A stretch of DNA of 64,000 nucleotides from Dugong dugon (GCA_030035585.1 CM057476.1:3249001-3313000), one strand, 5' to 3'; numbered from the stretch's first letter, positions 21,815-32,950 are shown. The notes: generated from the sequence alone by a model not told the origin. Made by a program: numbers and translations.

Positions 21815-22034
21815 GGAGATCCTGGGTGGTGCAACCAGTTAATACACTCGGCTGCTAACCGGAAGGTTGGAGGTTTGAGTCCACCTACCCAGACAGAGGT
21901 GCCTTGGAAGAAAGGCGTGACGATCTACTTCTAAAAACTCAGGCACCGAAAATCCTGTGGAGCACAGTTCCGCTCTGACACATACAGGGTCGCCATGAAT
22001 CAGAGTCTTCGACTCAAAGGCAATCATTTGTTTT
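21815..22034 (+). mobile_element. AfroSINE subtype II
   Basis: 'gagatcctgggtggtgc' to 'cttcgactcaaaggcaatc'. A small duplication 'ctacccagacagaggtg' appears in the acceptor-arm-like region. Confidence 0.92.
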
Positions 22035-22377
22035 GAGTTCTAAGTAAGTTATTCACTTGAGTGAGTACTGTTTCTGGTGCACGGTGCCCTCTGTGTCACA
22101 GGTTACCGACAGGAGCCTGGTGTTATTGGAGACCAGCTGGAAGGGAAGCCTGCCCTTCACAGCACAGCCCGCCACAGGAAAGCTGTGCTCAGCTGTTAAT
22201 TCACATCATGCAGTTCACAACACAGCCTGTTTTATTGCCCCAGTACAGCTCGAGAGCAAAAGCTGCCAGTAGTGCAGAATGTTCTACAGTCTCCCGGTCA
22301 CTCTGAAGGCGTGGGAGAAGCACTCATCCTATGCATCCCTTCCAGCCTCATCCCTCCGCGTCCATTCCAGCCTGGTC
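22035..22377. other. Unique DNA, no gene seen
   Basis: No gene or repeat recognised. Confidence 0.5.
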
Positions 22378-22545
22378 TCTTCGTAGCTACAGGGCCCTGG
22401 GCATGAGCTTCTGCGTCGTAAAATGAGGCGGCGCCGGGCCCCATCCTCCAGTACTGGGAGGCTTCAAGGGATTTACATGTGTGACCTCACTACGTGCACT
22501 CTGCAGCATATTAAGTGTTCAATAAATGTTGGTTTTAAGATAAAT
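22378..22545 (+). mobile_element. MIR fragment
   Basis: 'gggccctgggcatgagcttc' and 'cgtaaaatgaggcggcgcc', ending with the MIR 3' signature 'tgttcaataaatgttggtt'. Confidence 0.7.
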
Positions 22546-22847
22546 ATTTGAAAGACCTGAATGAAATTTAAATGGCAAAAAGATGGGAATTGGCTGCACT
22601 CACTACCTTTTTTGTTTCCTGGATATAAAGGCCTTCACTGCATCCCTAAACCAGAATCATTCTTTCAGTGGAGATACAGTTCATGTGCCTGTAATTCACC
22701 ATTTTAAAGAGTATTCAGTGGTTTTTAGTACAGTCAGAGCAGTGCAACCATCACCACAATTTCAGAACATTTTCATCACCCCAAAAGAAACCCTGTACCT
22801 ATTAGCAATCATTCTCTATTCCCTCTTCCCCCAAGCCCCAAAAACCT

Positions 22848-23017
22848 GTTGTGACCATATAGGAAAGAGTAGAACTGCCCCATAGGTTTTCCAAGGCTGT
22901 AATCTTTATGGAAGCAGATCACCAGGTCTTTCTCCTGCAGAGCCACTGGGTGGGTTTGAACCACAGACTTTTTTAGTTAACAGCCAAGCGCTTAACCATT
23001 GTGCTACCAAGGCTCCT
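22848..23017 (-). mobile_element. AfroSINE subtype I-long with TSD
   Basis: Its tail is truncated to start at 'gttgtgaccatatagg', and it ends with the head complement 'gctaccaaggctcct'. L1M duplications caagccccaaaaacc (22832-22846) and caagccctaaaacc (23024-23037) flank it. Confidence 0.9.
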
Positions 23018-23035
23018 GGCCTCCAAGCCCTAAAA

Positions 23036-23195
23036 CCAAAACTAAAATCAAATCCGTTGCCATCGAGTTGATTCCAACTCATAGCGACCCTATAGGACAG
23101 AGCAGAACCGCCCCATAGGGTTTCCAAGGAGAGGCTGGTGGATTTGAACTGCCGATGTTTTGGTTAGCAGCCCTAGCTCTTATCCACTACGCTAA
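23036..23195 (-). mobile_element. AfroSINE subtype I-short
   Basis: 'aaatccgttgccatcgagt' to 'agcccta gctcttatccac', with the centre missing ('ggtttccaaggagaggctgg'). It lies immediately next to the preceding SINE in the same orientation. Confidence 0.9.
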
Positions 23196-23290
23196 TCTTT
23201 CTGTTTCAATGGATCTGCCTATTCTAGACATCTCACGTAAATGGAATCATACAATACATGGCCTTTTGTGTCTAAGCCTGAGTCATTTTT

Positions 23291-24194
23291 ATCAGAAAAA
23301 AAAGAAATTGCCGGCAACTTCCTAGATGCCTGAGAAATGGCATACGGGGAGTGGTTTTGATCACACCAACTTCCCCTTGTCTTTTGGCTGCGTTGTGTGG
23401 TTTCTCCACCGCCTCACTGTGCGGTGAGTTCTGGAAATGAGCCTCCTGGGCTGAAGACCTCTTACCAACAGCTGCTCAGCAGAACTGATACGGCCCCTGC
23501 ACCCCAGCCCTGCTCCCTGACACACGCGGCCTCACTGCTTGACTCCTGCTCTGTGGGGGCAAATCCCTGAGGAACTCATTGTCCTGAGCAGAGAAGTATT
23601 CCAGACCTGGCATTGTGGAGAACATTAGCACGGAAACCCACAACTCGGCTGGTCCCCGCTGCTTTCCAGCAAGCTGTTGTTTTTAAGGAATGGGCCGGTG
23701 ATTTCAGAGACTTACTATTTACCAACAATTTGTATAGCTTGCTACTGTGAAGTTTTCGGCAGACCACGGCTCAAAGGGAAAACATGGCCATAATCCCGGA
23801 ATTTGTAACAAAAATAAGGGATTGCATTGGGCGTTGCAAGCAGATGGTATTGCAGTTCCCCTCCTGGGATGTCTGTGGGGTCCCCGCTTCAAGGAGTGTT
23901 CTCAGGGGGCTCTCTACTTAGCAGGACAAGTATGGACGTATTACCCTGTTGTCTTTGTAATCTCCCCTAAGAAAATGTGTTTGCATTTAAGAGGCGTTGT
24001 TTCATGATTTCTGCAAAATACATCCTGTCTCCATCAGAGTTACTCCACGTGGCAGCTGGCCAAACCATTCTTAGGGGCCAACAGGGGGCCTTCATGCCAC
24101 AGTTTGGGGAGTAAGGTGTATCTGGAACCATAGCCCATAAGCAAATTGTGGGCGCAGACTGCTTGTGAATTATCTGTTAGAGAAAATACACTAA
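23291..24194. other. Unique DNA, no gene seen
   Basis: About 900 bp without recognised repeats. Two frames of 63-86 codons have no domain. Confidence 0.55.
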
Positions 24195-24392
24195 ACCAGC
24201 CATACTCAAAGTGTGGTCCCTGGAAACAGCTGTATCAGCATCACTTGGAACTTGTTAAAATCCAAATTTCCGGGTCCCACCCCAGACTGGACAAATCAGA
24301 TACTCTGGGGTGGGGCGCAACTACCTGCATTTTAATGAGCCCTTAAGCTGGTGCTGATGCACCCTCAAGTTTAAGAACCACTGTTCTAGAGT
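24195..24392 (+). mobile_element. MER5-like hAT MITE
   Basis: 'ctcaaagtgtggtccctgg', 'gtatcagcatcacttggaac', 'tctggggtggggcgcaac' and the terminal 'tttaagaaccactgttctag' match the MER5A/B pattern. Its ends are imperfect inverted repeats. Confidence 0.78.
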
Positions 24393-24507
24393 TTCAAAAC
24401 AGGATGACCCATCAATGCGAAGAATTGGTTGCAACAGGTTGACATCCAAGATGTCAATCAAATAGGGGTGTTGCCAATAGCATCAGTAATTTTCAAGATG
24501 GCATGGT

Positions 24508-25460
24508 CTGTTGTGGGTTAAATGGAGGTCCATAAAAAGCTATGCTGACGTCTCAGAATCTGTGAACATGACCTCAGTTGGAAAAAGGGTCTTTGCAGTT
24601 GTAATTAAGTAAGGATGTTGAGATGAGCTCATCCTGCAGTATTCAGGTGGGTCTTCAGTCTAATGACAAGTGGCCTTAGAAGAGACACAGAAAAGAGGCA
24701 GAGATTGAAGTGATGTAGCCACAAGCCAAGGAATGCCTGGGGCCACAGGAAGATAGAAGAAGCAAGGAAGGATCCTCCCCTAGAGCCTTCAGAGGGAGCA
24801 CGGCCCAGCCAACACCTTGATTTCGGACTTTGGGGCTCCAGAACTACGGAGAATAAATTTCTGTTGTTTGAAGTTCCCTAGTTTTGGCGCATTGCATTGG
24901 GCAAATCTGTTGCAAAAGACTTCTTGAAAGTGTTGAAGAGCAAAGATGTCACCTTGAAGACTAAGGTGTGCTGGACCCAAGCCATGGTGTTTTCAATCAC
25001 CTAATACGCATGGGAAAGCTGGACAATGAATAAGAAAGACTGAAGAAAAATTGCTACTTTTGAATTATGGTGTTGCCAAAGAATATGGAATATACCATGG
25101 GCTGCCAAAAGAACGAACAAATTTGTCTTGGAAGAAGTACAACCAGAATGTTCCTTAGAAGCAAAGATGGCAAGACTACATCTCCCACACTTTGGACATG
25201 TTATCAGGAGGGATCAGTCCCTGGAGAAGGACGTCATGCTTGGTAAGGTAGAGGGTCAGTGAAAAAGAGGAAGACCCTCAACAAGATGGACTGACACATT
25301 GACAATGGGCTCAAGCATAACAATGATTGTGAGGATGGTGCAGGACCGGGCAGTGTTTTCTTTTGTTGTATGTGGGTCGCTATGAGTCGGAATCAACTTG
25401 ATGGCACCTAACAACAGTTTTGGTGGCTTGTATGGCAGCCACAGAGCACTAACACATGGC
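24508..25460 (+). mobile_element. MLT1-type LTR, split by an RTE
   Basis: LTR text 'tgggttaaatggaggtcc', 'gggtctttgcagttgtaatt', 'ctagagccttcagagggagc' and the poly(A) signal block 'gagaataaatttctgttg' precede a break at 24888. The LTR end resumes at 25416 ('tgtatggcagccacagagc'). The break is flanked by agttttgg at 24880-24887 and 25416-25423. Confidence 0.75.
24888..25415 (+). mobile_element. RTE (BovB-like) 3' end with TSD
   Basis: The 5'-truncated RTE begins 'cgcattgcattgggcaaatc', covers the C-terminal coding part ('gaagtacaaccagaatgttc', 'ggagggatcagtccctgg') and ends in the 3' tail 'gatggcacctaacaac'. In-frame stops are present (for example within 'cacctaatacgc'). The perfect 8-bp duplication agttttgg marks its insertion into the LTR. 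Confidence 0.9.
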
Positions 25461-26006
25461 CTGGTTTGTCTATAATGTAGACTCCTGGTTGCATGGACCT
25501 CAGGAACGGCCACACCATGTGGCACCATTTTGTAACTAAAGGACGTGGGATTAGGACAGTTGTTACCAGGGCCACAGTGTGCAAAGGTGCCTGGCACATT
25601 CCCCCTGCGTGAACCAGAGCCAAAGCTTAGGTATTGGTGACTGAGGTCCTTCCGTCCTGTTCAGTTCCCCATCCAGGTCTTGGCCCAGAGACTTGCCTGA
25701 TTCCCATATGGATGGCATCTCTGCTGGAAATGTTCAGCAGGGCTGTGACCCTGAAAACATCTATGTGGCGGGCCTGCCTCGACCCCCTCAAAGCTCTCAT
25801 GGGCTGCTCAGCTGCACTCAGGTCTCAGCCCAGGCCCAGATGGAGAACTTTCAAAGGCTGCCCTTCCCAAGCTGCACAATGTGACTCCAAATTCCATAGA
25901 AGGCAGAGAGTGACTCTAACCTACACCCCTCAGAGGTCCACTGCATCTTGCTCTACTAAGGCTCTGAGGAGTCTTGCAATACAGAATCCTGTCTCCCTTG
26001 GATTGC
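25461..26006. other. Unique DNA, no gene seen
   Basis: A 132-codon plus frame (25634-26032) ends inside the next SINE and shows no domain. Confidence 0.5.
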
Positions 26007-26204
26007 CTGTTGTTGGGTGCCATCACTTCTGACTCATAGAGACCCCCTGTGACAGAGTATAAGTGCCCCATAGAGTTTCCAAGGCTGTAATCCTTATGGA
26101 AGCAGATCACCAGGTCCTTCCCCCGCAGAGGCCTGGTTGGATTGGAATTGCTGACCTTTTGGTTAGCAGTGGAGTGCTCACCCGTTGCACCGCCAGGCCT
26201 CCTT
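26007..26204 (-). mobile_element. AfroSINE subtype I-long
   Basis: 'cctgttgttgggtgccatc' to 'gcaccgccaggcctcctta', with the complete centre 'ggctgtaatccttatgg'. Confidence 0.92.
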
Positions 26205-26205
26205 A

Positions 26206-26548
26206 CTTTCTTAGTGCTGCTATAACAGAAATACCACAAGTGGGTGGCTTTAACAAACAGAAATTTACTTTCTCACAGTTTAGGAGGCTAGAGTCTGAAT
26301 TCAGGGCACCAGCTCGACGGGAAAGCTCTCTCTAAGCCTTGTCTCAGCTTCCTGAGCCTTCTCAGTGTTTCTCAGAGATCTGTGTGGCACCTATCTTTCC
26401 CTCGTTCATGCTTGCTTGCTTCTCTGTGCCTAATCTGCTCTTTTTATATCTCACTAGTGATGAGGTTTAAAACACATCCTATACTGATAATGACCTCATT
26501 AACATAACAAAGAAAATCCTATTTCCAAATGGGATTTAGTCCACAGGT
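26206..26548 (-). mobile_element. MaLR-like LTR, partial
   Basis: Complement of the LTR 3' part: 'cttagtgctgctataacag', 'aaataccacaagtgggtggc', 'tttttatatctcactagtg'. It is cut short by SINE sequence at 26549 and older than the clean solo LTR at 40.9 kb. Confidence 0.7.
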
Positions 26549-26550
26549 AT

Positions 26551-26941
26551 GTTGTTGATGTGTTCCTTCCAGTCGATTCTGACTCATAGGGACCCCATAT
26601 GACAGAGGAGAACTGACCCATAGGGTTTCTAGGCTATAATCCTTACAGAGGAGCCCTGGTGGCACAATGGTCAAAGTGTTTGGCTGCTAACGGAAAGGTT
26701 GAACCCACCAGAGGCTCTGTGCAAGAAAGATGTGGCAGTCTGCTCCCGTAAAGATTACAGCTGTCTTATAGGGTCGCTGGGAGTTGGAATTGACTCAATG
26801 GCTATTTATTTATTTATTTAGGATTAATCTTTACGGGAGTAGATTGCCAGGTTTTTCTCCCATAGAGCTGCTGGGTGGGTTTGAGCCACCACCTCTTCAG
26901 CTAGCAGCCAAGCACTTAACCACTGTGCCACCAGGACTCCC
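26551..26941 (-). mobile_element. AfroSINE subtype I-long, split by another SINE
   Basis: The tail half 26551-26648 ends 'ctataatccttacag'. The head half 26822-26941 starts 'taatctttacgggagtag'. The near-duplicates taatccttacag (26637-26648) and taatctttacgg (26825-26836) show insertion at the centre motif. Confidence 0.9.
26649..26821 (+). mobile_element. AfroSINE subtype I-long, inside a SINE
   Basis: 'aggagccctggtggcacaat' to 'ttgactcaatggctat', then (TTTA)n. It lacks the segment between 'attacag' and 'ctgtcttatagggtcg'. It is oriented opposite to its host. Confidence 0.9.
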
Positions 26942-27494
26942 TCTGGATTAACCTGATGCTTCCCAAGCTTGAGTGGCTGTAAGACCTTGTCGCCCAAGAA
27001 CTGCTAACATCTCAGGAAGCACAGGTGTAACATGGAACAAGGGAAGGTGGAGAGATTACACTGCTTAGCATGACCACTCAGCAGATAGAGAGGTAGCATG
27101 GGGCTACCCATAGTTTGTTTTTAATCTTGGGGTCTCCGATAGCCCCAAACGGCAGCCTACCGTGGTGGCCATGGTGGTCACCTAAGAATTGGCCAGAAGC
27201 CTGGTGAAAGCACAGAGCCTGTTCTCCTGGACCAGCTCCACCCAGAAACCTGTGCACCAGCACCTCCTGGTGACCCATGAGCCTGTCTCAGGACACAATG
27301 GCTTTGGGGGAGCGATATTTCAACAGCACTGCCCCAGACCACCCCACACGGCATGCAGGGAGTGTGGCTGGATTTCCAGCACACTCAGAACGGTGCTTTC
27401 TACACACAACCAAACCTTTCCAAATCTCCTAATTTAGTGAGCCCGGGAATTTGACTTTAGGGCATCCTCCTTTCCTTTAGCGTTTATTTACGCT
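26942..27494. other. Unique DNA, no gene seen
   Basis: No repeat or gene recognised. Short overlapping frames on both strands only. Confidence 0.5.
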
Positions 27495-27905
27495 TTTTGA
27501 TGGACACTTACAGCGGGTTTACTTCAGGTTAGACACCATCTAAGTAATTTAAAATATCAGTTCGTTCAGCCATCAACACAGCCCTATCAGGTAGGGACTA
27601 ACATTATTCCCGTTTTACAGATGGGAGTCACTGGGAGGTGTAAATGGTGAACGCATTTGGCTGCGAACTGAAAGGATGAAGTTTCGAGTCCACCCAGAGG
27701 CTCCTCGAAAGAAAGACCTGGCAAGCTACTTCCAGAAAATTGGCTATTGAAAACCATATAGAGCACAGGTCTACTCTGACACATGGGGGATCGCCGGGAA
27801 TCAGGGTTGACTCTACAGCACCTAGTTCTGGTGTTAGAAATGAGCAAACTGAGCTGAGAGGTCAAGTAACCTACCCAGCGTTGCATAGTTCAGGACCCTA
27901 CTATC
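27495..27905 (-). mobile_element. MIR split by a SINE
   Basis: Antisense MIR at 27495-27624 ('acagccctatcaggtaggg', 'cccgttttacagatgg') resumes at 27836 ('atgagcaaactgagctgag', 'caagtaacctacccagc'). Confidence 0.72.
27625..27832 (+). mobile_element. AfroSINE subtype II
   Basis: 'gagtcactgggaggtgtaaa' to 'ctctacagcacctagttctg', nested in the MIR. Flanks ttacagatg and ttagaaatg may be the degraded target duplication. Confidence 0.9.
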
Positions 27906-28837
27906 TTCTGCTTTGATTTTTTTTTTTTTTTTTTACCATATGTTTTCACTGATGGAAGCATGCTGAGTCATGGAGTGTGTTTAAATTTTTGGTTGGTAAT
28001 ATGGATTTTGAGAAATATTATTTAGAAATACATGATTCCCACAAAACTTGGGAGGTTCTCGGGTGTTGTGATTACTGGGCACTTGTCTGTCCCACCAGTC
28101 ATGGGTGGCAGGATGTATTGCGGGGCGCCTTCTGTTAGGTTACACGGTGTACCTCTGGTTTTCCAAATATGACACATACACAAAAAATAAAACCCAGCCT
28201 ACCAGGGCTCCCTAACTATCACACAGGAAACCATAAATATGCTTATAATGCTTATCTAGCTGTACGAAAGCCAAAAGAAACAAAAGTTTTACCCAATCAC
28301 ACTTCCTGGATGTACTACTTTACATTTAAGCCTCATACCCCAGCTATTTTGCTTCAACGAACATTTATTTAGCCATTCACCACTACACAAGTCCCCGCTG
28401 GAGGGCAGCAAATACTTTCAGTGGGAAAAGTAAAGATCCAAGAAACCTGAGAGGTGGAAAAAGTGGGTAGGATACTGTATGTCTCATGAGTCATGAAAGG
28501 GATGTCTGGGAAGTGGTAAAGTCAGGATTACAGACCCAGGATCTGTGCATGAATTCACTAAGCTATGCTGCTTCTTCTCTCTTAAAGCTCATTCCATTTT
28601 AAACCCTTCTGGCAAAGATAACTCTCTAAACTCTTATCTTACATATATCTATCCCTTCTTCATAGCTATGCCCAGGGCCAGCAGCTCTTATTTTCTTTAG
28701 AATATGGAAGATTAAGATTCAGAACAGTGATTAATCCTGTAAGCAACCCCCAGGGAAAGCCTGCACTTCCAGCCTTCCCTGTATTAATGCTGTAATACCT
28801 TGGCCAAAAAGGAGGATATCATGGTGAGGGATTAATG
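27906..28837. other. Unique DNA with L2 and MIR traces
   Basis: A T-run is at 27917-27934. A short L2-like trace ('gcttcaacgaacatttattt') lies near 28350, and an antisense MIR-like block near 28505-28575. No gene is seen. Confidence 0.45.
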
Positions 28838-29056
28838 CAGGGTTTCAACAGAGGGTGATTTTGTCCCTCTGCCCCAGGGAATTTGGCAATGATCAGATAC
28901 ATTTTTGATTGTCAAGATTAGGGGGTTGGGTGCTACTGCTACCTAGTGAGTAAAGGCCAAGGGTGCTGTTTAAACGTCATACAATGCACAGAACAACCCT
29001 AACCACAAAGAATTATCCAGTCCAAAATGTCAGTGGTGCTGAGGCTGATAAACCTT
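28838..29056 (+). mobile_element. MER20 hAT element
   Basis: Near full length: 'cagggtttcaacagagggtg', 'ggcaatgatcagatacattt', 'aatgcacagaacaacccta', 'gaattatccagtccaaaatg' and the 3' end 'gctgaggctgataaacctt'. Confidence 0.85.
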
Positions 29057-29103
29057 GTTCTTCAGAACATAGTCTATTCCAGAAATGTGAAAAGATGCAT
29101 GAT

Positions 29104-29515
29104 TTAGGGCAGGGCTCAGCAAACCACAGTTCAGGGGCCAAATCTGGCCTCTTGCTTGCTTTTTTTTTAAATAAAGTTTTATTGGAACACTTCAATATTC
29201 ATTCATTTACATATAATCTGTGGCTGCTTTTGCATTAAATGACAGATTGAAAAGTTGCAACAGAGATCACTTGGTCTGCAAAGCTGAAAGTATTTACTCT
29301 CCCGCCCTTTATATGGAGTCCTGGTAGCCGAGTGGTTAAGAACTTGGCTGCTAACCAAAAAGTCGGCAGTTCGGATCTACCAGCCACTCCTTAGAAATCC
29401 TATGGGGAAGTTCTACTCTGTCCTATAGGGTGAATATGAGTTGGAATCGACTCAACAGCAACAGATTTTTTACAGGGCCCTTTATATAAAGAAAATGTTT
29501 GCCAGCCCCAACTTA
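29104..29515 (+). mobile_element. hAT-type DNA transposon, split by a SINE
   Basis: 'ctcagcaaaccacagttcag', 'aataaagttttattggaaca', 'gtctgcaaagctgaaagtat' before the SINE, then 'aagaaaatgtttgccagccc' after it. The outer ends ('agcaaaccac' and 'gtttgccagcc') are inverted-repeat-like. The exact family is not named. Confidence 0.65.
29315..29476 (+). mobile_element. AfroSINE subtype I-short with perfect TSD
   Basis: Short form 'ggagtcctggtagccgagtg' to 'tcgactcaacagcaacag'. The perfect 11-bp duplication gccctttatat at 29304-29314 and 29477-29487 marks its insertion into the DNA transposon. Confidence 0.95.
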
Positions 29516-30700
29516 GGGGTCATTGAAAATTTAAATACATTCCTTTGCATAGTGAAGTCCATCTAACCAGGTCCGAGATAGACTCTCCAAGTGGTCAGCT
29601 GAGTGTGGCTCACAGCATCAACAAGATCTGATCACTCCTCAATGCCTGTGTGATTGATCCGTGCTAGTTGTGTCAACTGAGTTATTCCTTTAGGCCCTTT
29701 CCCTCACTCTCCTGCACATTTTCCTTTCCAATTAGCAATCATTGGAAAATTGGCCCACCCAGAACAGGAGGTAACAGAGAAGCATGTGATTAACAAGCTA
29801 TTAGGAGGTCCTTTGCTGTGGTCTGAGCTGAAGAACCAAAGAATCAATCAGGCTGGGGTGAAATCTCATCCAGGAATGACAGGACATTTGGACAGAAGGC
29901 GACACATGCTTCTTTGATGTCAGAGTTCACTGATCTGAAACCATTCATCATAACTGGGTTAGACTACACCCACTGTTCACTTATAGGCATGGTTAGGTTC
30001 CAAAGACCAGGTCATTAGGCCAAAATTGGCGTTATGCAAAAATGAAGGATGACCGCATCAGATCACAAAACAGAGGATGACTACATCATCACACAACTGC
30101 CAAATTATCTCATTACATAACTGCCAAACTGCTGAGAATCATGGCTCAGCCAAGCTGACACATAACCTTAACCATCAGAGCCAGCATCACTCACCTCACA
30201 CCTCCGTTGTCATTACTGACAGACATACATTGTCAATGCGCAAAATAGTTGGATAGTGGATTTTTCACTATTGTTGTCAATGCAAAATGTCAGATAATAA
30301 GATAGTTGATAAGTGAGGAGTAGGTGTAGTGAGCCACCAAGCCACTTCCTCTGCTTGGTGGCTGGCCCTTCCTCTCCTCATTACCTGGCAAAAATGAAAC
30401 AGGTGGCCACTCACCATCTGGTGCTCTGGCCATACACACTAGGCATTGCCTCTTCATCAAATGGATACCTCCCTGACCTTCTCCAACTCCCTAGATAGCC
30501 AGATCCTCCCATGGTCCCTTGGCTAACACTTGCCTTGCACGTTTCCCTCTTCACACTTTATTGTCGACTGTATTCACGTATTTGTGTGATCATCAGATAT
30601 ATGCAGGTCTCCTCTACTGGGCTGTAAGCCACATGAGGGTAGGGACAATCCCCATTGCCTAATACATAATGGGCACACATCAAGTGTTTGTTAAAAGTGT
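29516..30700. other. Unique DNA, partial LTR-like trace
   Basis: Between 30050 and 30175 the text 'atcagatcacaaaacagagg' and 'gaatcatggctcagccaag' resembles the complement of the MaLR-like LTR 5' end, within another diverged repeat-like block. No gene is seen. Confidence 0.45.
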
Positions 30701-30752
30701 GGATGGATGGATGGATGGATGGATGGATGGATGGATGGATGGACGGATGGAT
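30701..30752. repeat. (GGAT)n microsatellite
   Basis: Ten perfect GGAT units (30701-30740) are followed by GGAC and two further units. This is 13 units with one interruption and is likely length-polymorphic. Confidence 0.97.
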
Positions 30753-31576
30753 ATGTACATTTTGCAGATGAAGAAATAGAGGCCTGGGAAGAACAGGGAC
30801 TTGTCCCTAACTCATCTAATCAGAAGCTGAGTAGTAAAATTAAAGTCTCAGTGTCTTTATTGAGCTTTCCCTAAATGCTACACTTCTTGGCAGAAACCTA
30901 AAAGGCATTTAGCCAAATAATCCAGGAAGACAGTCCAAATGAGTGCCACGCCAGCGCTGGGGTACCTGCTTCCTTTAGCACCGCAGCGTCGGACCCACAG
31001 TCTGGATCTGACACCTGCTACCGAGAGGTTTGCAGGCCAGCTTGGAGCAGAATAGTTCCAGTTCATGGAACAACAACAAATGGGGGAAAAAAAGGAAAAA
31101 AACAAAACCCCAAAAAAACTGGGCTCAATTTGCTCACAATCATCTGTAACAATCAGCCTCTGACTGGCCACCTCGTTAAAATATAAACTAATTCAATCAT
31201 TTAAGCAATAACCCAAGCCAGCACAGCCATTATCATCAAAAGCCCCGTAATGTTCGTTTTCTACAAGATGTGACAACTTGGCGTTTTTATTAAGAATATG
31301 AATTTCCTGCTGTTGTGGAGGAGAGCACCTTCCAGCAGCTGTTGTTCTCCCATTATTCTTGCACGCCAGTAGCATCTTTTATTGTCTCCCAAACAAAGCG
31401 ATTAGGGAGGAAACCACCCAAACATGCCTGGAATATGAGGTGACAGTGGGTGCAAGTAGTTCATAAGGAGGGTTGTCTTATCGAATTAGCAATGTGTCTG
31501 ATGCTTGCAATCTGAAAGCAGCAAGCTCCCAATTGTAGCAGGGTTTCCGATGGCAGCTGCAGCAGACACAGGGATG
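30753..31576. other. Unique DNA, candidate conserved block
   Basis: No repeat is recognised. The part 31180-31500 is repeat-free with balanced AT-rich composition. Conservation cannot be judged from one genome. A minus frame of 97 codons (30878-31171) has no domain. Confidence 0.45.
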
Positions 31577-31734
31577 GATTACCCAGTCAGCAAAGTAAGC
31601 ACAGTCTTACTTGTGCTTACTTACTAATCTGTAATCATCATTCTTTGATGGAGGGAAAACTATGTGAAATTGTTCACCAAAGATTAATAAGGAAGCACAA
31701 GTAAACCTGTGCTTACCTCACTTACTGGGTCACC
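31577..31734. mobile_element. Palindromic MITE-like element
   Basis: The two ends are inverted repeats of about 44 nt with roughly 80% identity: 'acccagtcagcaaagtaagc' on the left versus the complement of 'cttacctcacttactgggt' on the right. Each arm also contains its own hairpin (agtaagcaca and tgtgcttact). The family is not recognised with certainty. Confidence 0.65.
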
Positions 31735-31928
31735 GGCCCTGTCAGGGATTATAAATTTGAGAAGAGGCTTAGATTCTGCAGGAAGGTGCTGCGGGGCTGG
31801 GAGAGAGACAGATGCCAGCCATAGGTAGAAGCAGAATCTTTGATGTGAAAAAATATGAAATTGTTCACTACAGATGATCTATCTGGAGCTCAAAGGCTCC
31901 ACAAAATCCTCACTTAGTTTGGTTGTTT

Positions 31929-32259
31929 CCTGCCACTGAGTCCTCTTGCTGACTCATGGTGACCCTGTGCACAATGGAACAACATGCTGCCCTGCCCTGC
32001 ACCTCCCCAGGATCTGGTTGTGAACCAGACCGTTGTGATCCTTAGGGTTTTCATTGGCTGGTTTCCAGCAGATCACCAGGCCTTTCTTCCTAGTCTGTCT
32101 TAGTCTGGAAGCTCCACTGAAACCTGTTCAGCATCATAGCAACACCCAAGCCTCCATGGACAGATAGGTGGTGGCTGCACATGAGATGTATTTGTCGGCA
32201 ACCGAACCTGGATCTCCCGCATGGAAGGCGAGAATCCTACCACTGAACCACCAATGTCC
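31929..32259 (-). mobile_element. Gly-type SINE, full length
   Basis: The minus-strand head reads 'cattggtggttcagtggtag' and continues into a tRNA-Gly-like anticodon arm ('ctcgccttccatgcggg') and B box ('ggttcggttgcc'). The body and RTE-like tail follow. This is the best-preserved tRNA-Gly resemblance in the window. Confidence 0.88.
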
Positions 32260-32769
32260 TCTCATCTGGTTTACCAGGACAATAAGAACCCCCCTCCCCA
32301 GCACTTCTAGAGCTTTATCTCTTTCAGTGGGAAGCCACAGATCAGGGCTCCCAAACCTGAATGTCTACTGGGCCCAGGAGAGGTAACGTTAAGACGTGAG
32401 AAAATCGAGACCTGGAGGTGGGGTCGAGCTCCGTTCGGCTCCAGACGATTCAGAACTGCTGAATATTCCAAACTTTCATAGCTACTCAGAAAGGTGAATG
32501 TTCTCAAATAAAAAGTTTAAATGTTGGCAATCAAATTAGTAAAACATAAATCCTCATTGTAAGCTAAACAGAGCATGATTCCAGGCCAAATTGAGCCCAT
32601 GGTTTCCATTTTTTCCTGCCTCTGGTGTAGGATTTTGCTTATACAGCAGTTCTCCCCAAGGGTAATGTGCGGTTAGCCACCTCGCACGACAAGGGGAATG
32701 CCAACAGCATCAAAGAGATATTAACCCAAAGCCTTGGCATGGCTGAGCTGTTCAACCTGCATTGCCCAC
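32260..32769. other. Unique DNA, no gene seen
   Basis: No gene or named repeat recognised. Confidence 0.5.
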
Positions 32770-32877
32770 GTCCAGATTTCTCGTTCTGTAACTAAAATAA
32801 ACCACTATTTCTTTAAGCCACTATTATTTGGTATTCTGGTACTTGCAGCCAAAAGCATTCCTAACTGATACATCCAA
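32770..32877 (+). mobile_element. LTR 3'-end-like fragment
   Basis: 'aaaataaaccactatttctt' followed by 'taagccactattatttggta' and 'cattcctaactgatac' resembles the 3' terminus of an ancient LTR. Assignment is tentative. Confidence 0.45.
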
Positions 32878-32950
32878 GCTGAGGCTGCCATCTCCTTCCT
32901 TCCTCCTCCTCCAAAACAGATATTACTAGATGCTAATAGAGATTATACAT

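Larger units (their letters stand above)
22655..23290 (-). mobile_element. L1M 3' region, split by two SINEs
   Basis: Complement of an old L1: 'ccattttaaagagtattcag', 'gcaaccatcaccacaatttc', 'ccccaaaagaaaccctgtac'. It resumes at about 23196 with 'tgtttcaatggatctgcc' and 'catggccttttgtgtc'. The same family relic is at 1195-1767. Confidence 0.82.
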
